Source of the DNA: Spirochaetaceae bacterium
GTDB taxonomy: Bacteria; Spirochaetota; Spirochaetia; Treponematales; Breznakiellaceae
Length of the DNA: 14,423 nt
Reading direction: 5' to 3'
Assembly: GCA_031257075.1 (NCBI GenBank)
Contig: JAIRPM010000126.1
Span: 1-14,423 of the forward strand
Shown here: positions 13,722 through 14,423 of the stretch, one piece after another
Layout of the letters: every line of letters begins with the position of its first letter
Numbering within the stretch: position 1 is the stretch's first letter
The notes under the pieces: model-generated
The model's input: the letters and a program-made list of their open reading frames with translations, nothing else
What the model was told of the DNA's origin: nothing
Database searches by the model: none
Made by a program: the position numbers and the translations under genes

Positions 13722-13940
13722 ATGGAAACAACCGGCAAATTTAGAACATGTATGCGGGAATGTGAAAAAACATACGCAAGACATCTAAAAGAAATGGAGA
13801 AACAACCGGCGCACGCTTCACGCAAGCGTATGGCTAAACGTATCTATAAAGAACGCCCTCTCCATGCCTATGAACAATCTGTCCGCGCACACTGGCCGTT
13901 ATTGGCTTTTCGGGTATACAATAACGGCCCTGTAGCATAG
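13722..13940 (+). CDS. Small basic protein of unknown function
   Basis: 72 residues with many Lys, Arg and His. Residues 5-50 look helical and contain CMRECEK (two Cys four apart), which could bind a metal or form a disulfide. The C-terminal 15 residues are encoded by one arm and loop of a perfect 10-bp inverted repeat. No family is recognised, and it lacks a signal peptide or membrane segment. A strong ribosome site and a likely terminator downstream support a real gene. It diverges from selD across a 202-base gap. No promoter is clear, though the AT-rich stretch 13630-13690 would be a suitable place. Confidence 0.55.
   Translation: METTGKFRTCMRECEKTYARHLKEMEKQPAHASRKRMAKRIYKERPLHAYEQSVRAHWPLLAFRVYNNGPVA
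13894..13929. repeat. Perfect 10-bp inverted repeat at the 3' end of the small gene
   Basis: GGCCGTTATT (13894-13903) and AATAACGGCC (13920-13929) are exact inverted copies around a 16-base loop. They lie inside the coding frame, ending 8 bases before its last codon. No T-tract follows, so it is not an ordinary terminator. Confidence 0.8.
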
Positions 13941-13963
13941 CGCGGAAATCAGTATTCAATTCG

Positions 13964-14001
13964 CGGTTGCCGGACTTGGCAGCCGTCTTCTATTTTTCTT
14001 T
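13964..14001 (+). terminator. Terminator after the small gene
   Basis: CGGTTGCC (13964-13971) and GGCAGCCG (13978-13985) form an 8-bp stem with one G-U pair and a 6-base loop, followed by a T-rich run at 13986-14001. This suits rho-independent termination of the + strand gene, in the gap before the convergent nuclease-like gene. Confidence 0.6.
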
Positions 14002-14033
14002 CAATGCATCGGCCTGCCGCCGCTGTCCCGTTT

Positions 14034-14423
14034 TTACCATTCTTTGGGCTTGAAGCCCGCCGGTTCGGGTATGCGGACAACCGCTTCTCCCGCCAGTTCA
14101 AGCACAAAGAAACCGGCGTTATGCGCCGCCGCCCGCGCTTCGCTGGTTATGATGCCTCCGGCAAGGGCCCCCAGCAGTTTTACACCGGCAGGAAGCAAGC
14201 CCGACGGGTATTTCAAAATACGCCCCATGCGTTCTATATGTTCCTTGACATCTTCGGCGTCAGCCTGTCTTTTGACTTCCACCGCCATTGCCCACTCGGT
14301 GTTTACCAGCAGAATGTCTACTTCCGCTTTTTCCATGTTCTTTTCATCGTAAACCGGAAGCCGCCGGTATGCCCTTTGCAGGTCATATTCGGGAAACTTT
14401 TCCCACAAATGCGCGGCGACAAG
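14034..14423 (-). CDS. PD-(D/E)XK nuclease-like protein (partial, C-terminal part)
   Basis: The frame is open to the window edge, so this is the last 129 residues of a gene whose start lies beyond it; the TTG at 14408 need not be the start. The pattern KAEVDILLVNTEWAMAVEVKRQADAEDVKEHIERM has the spaced Asp and Glu-x-Lys of a PD-(D/E)XK fold, with the HIERM helix seen in a group of uncharacterised restriction-nuclease-like proteins of many bacteria. The stretch AGGIITSEARAAAHNAGFFVLELAGEAVVRI completes the fold's last strands. Many such proteins are annotated only by a DUF name. A nuclease role is plausible but unproven. No partner is visible inside the window, which ends just upstream. Confidence 0.65.
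   Translation of the reverse strand, partial: LVAAHLWEKFPEYDLQRAYRRLPVYDEKNMEKAEVDILLVNTEWAMAVEVKRQADAEDVKEHIERMGRILKYPSGLLPAGVKLLGALAGGIITSEARAAAHNAGFFVLELAGEAVVRIPEPAGFKPKEW

Noticed and set aside
1..14423. tRNA genes, CRISPR repeats, insertion sequences or phage genes
   Set aside because: I saw no cloverleaf with a T-loop GGTTCRA core, no regularly spaced direct repeats, and no transposase, integrase or phage motifs in any plausible frame.

Overview
The window looks like chromosomal core-plus-accessory sequence from a diderm bacterium of moderate G+C. A host-associated spirochaete (Treponema-like) is my best guess. The reasons are a lipoprotein with a loose lipobox, secreted TPR proteins beside a predicted outer-membrane beta-barrel, and an AddA-type nuclease end. 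This is inference; no rRNA or other phylogenetic marker is present. There are no tRNAs, CRISPR arrays, insertion sequences or phage genes that I can see.

Layout. (1) 1-493: 3' end of a RecB/AddA-type helicase-nuclease. (2) 573-4965, envelope block: a secreted TPR protein on the + strand converges on a two-gene minus-strand unit (TPR lipoprotein, then outer-membrane barrel). Both TPR genes have a sigma70-like -10 box placed so that transcription would start at or next to the start codon, so both may be leaderless. The lipoprotein gene also carries a (TA)8.5 tract and three long homopolymers, which could make it phase-variable. (3) 5112-7826: fabF (minus) and an orphan radical SAM/SPASM protein (plus) diverge from a structured 237-base region. 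fabF has a near-consensus promoter (TTGACA-N17-TACACT) with a 10-base inverted repeat beginning at its predicted +1. The radical SAM leader can fold in two mutually exclusive ways, and its 3' flank holds a 13-bp hairpin whose whole loop is complementary to bases just downstream. (4) 7914-8327: small polytopic membrane protein (minus). (5) 8451-11231: cupin, miaB and a YiaK-type dehydrogenase on the + strand, closed by a clear intrinsic terminator. (6) 11295-11741: an AT-rich, probably acquired lipoprotein gene that seems to have lost its 3' end to a frameshift. (7) 11859-13519: selD-yedF selenium operon (minus). (8) 13722-13940: a small unknown protein with a strong ribosome binding site. (9) 14034-14423: partial PD-(D/E)XK-like protein (minus).

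How they work together. The clear pathway unit is selD-yedF: SelD makes selenophosphate, and YedF is the usual companion in selenium metabolism. MiaB modifies A37 of tRNAs reading UNN codons. fabF serves fatty-acid elongation but is separated from the usual acpP neighbour. The three envelope genes are likely related in function, but the sequence does not tell what they do. No defence or mobile system is evident. The best candidates for something undescribed are the RNA structures around the radical SAM gene and the possible leaderless, phase-variable TPR lipoprotein.
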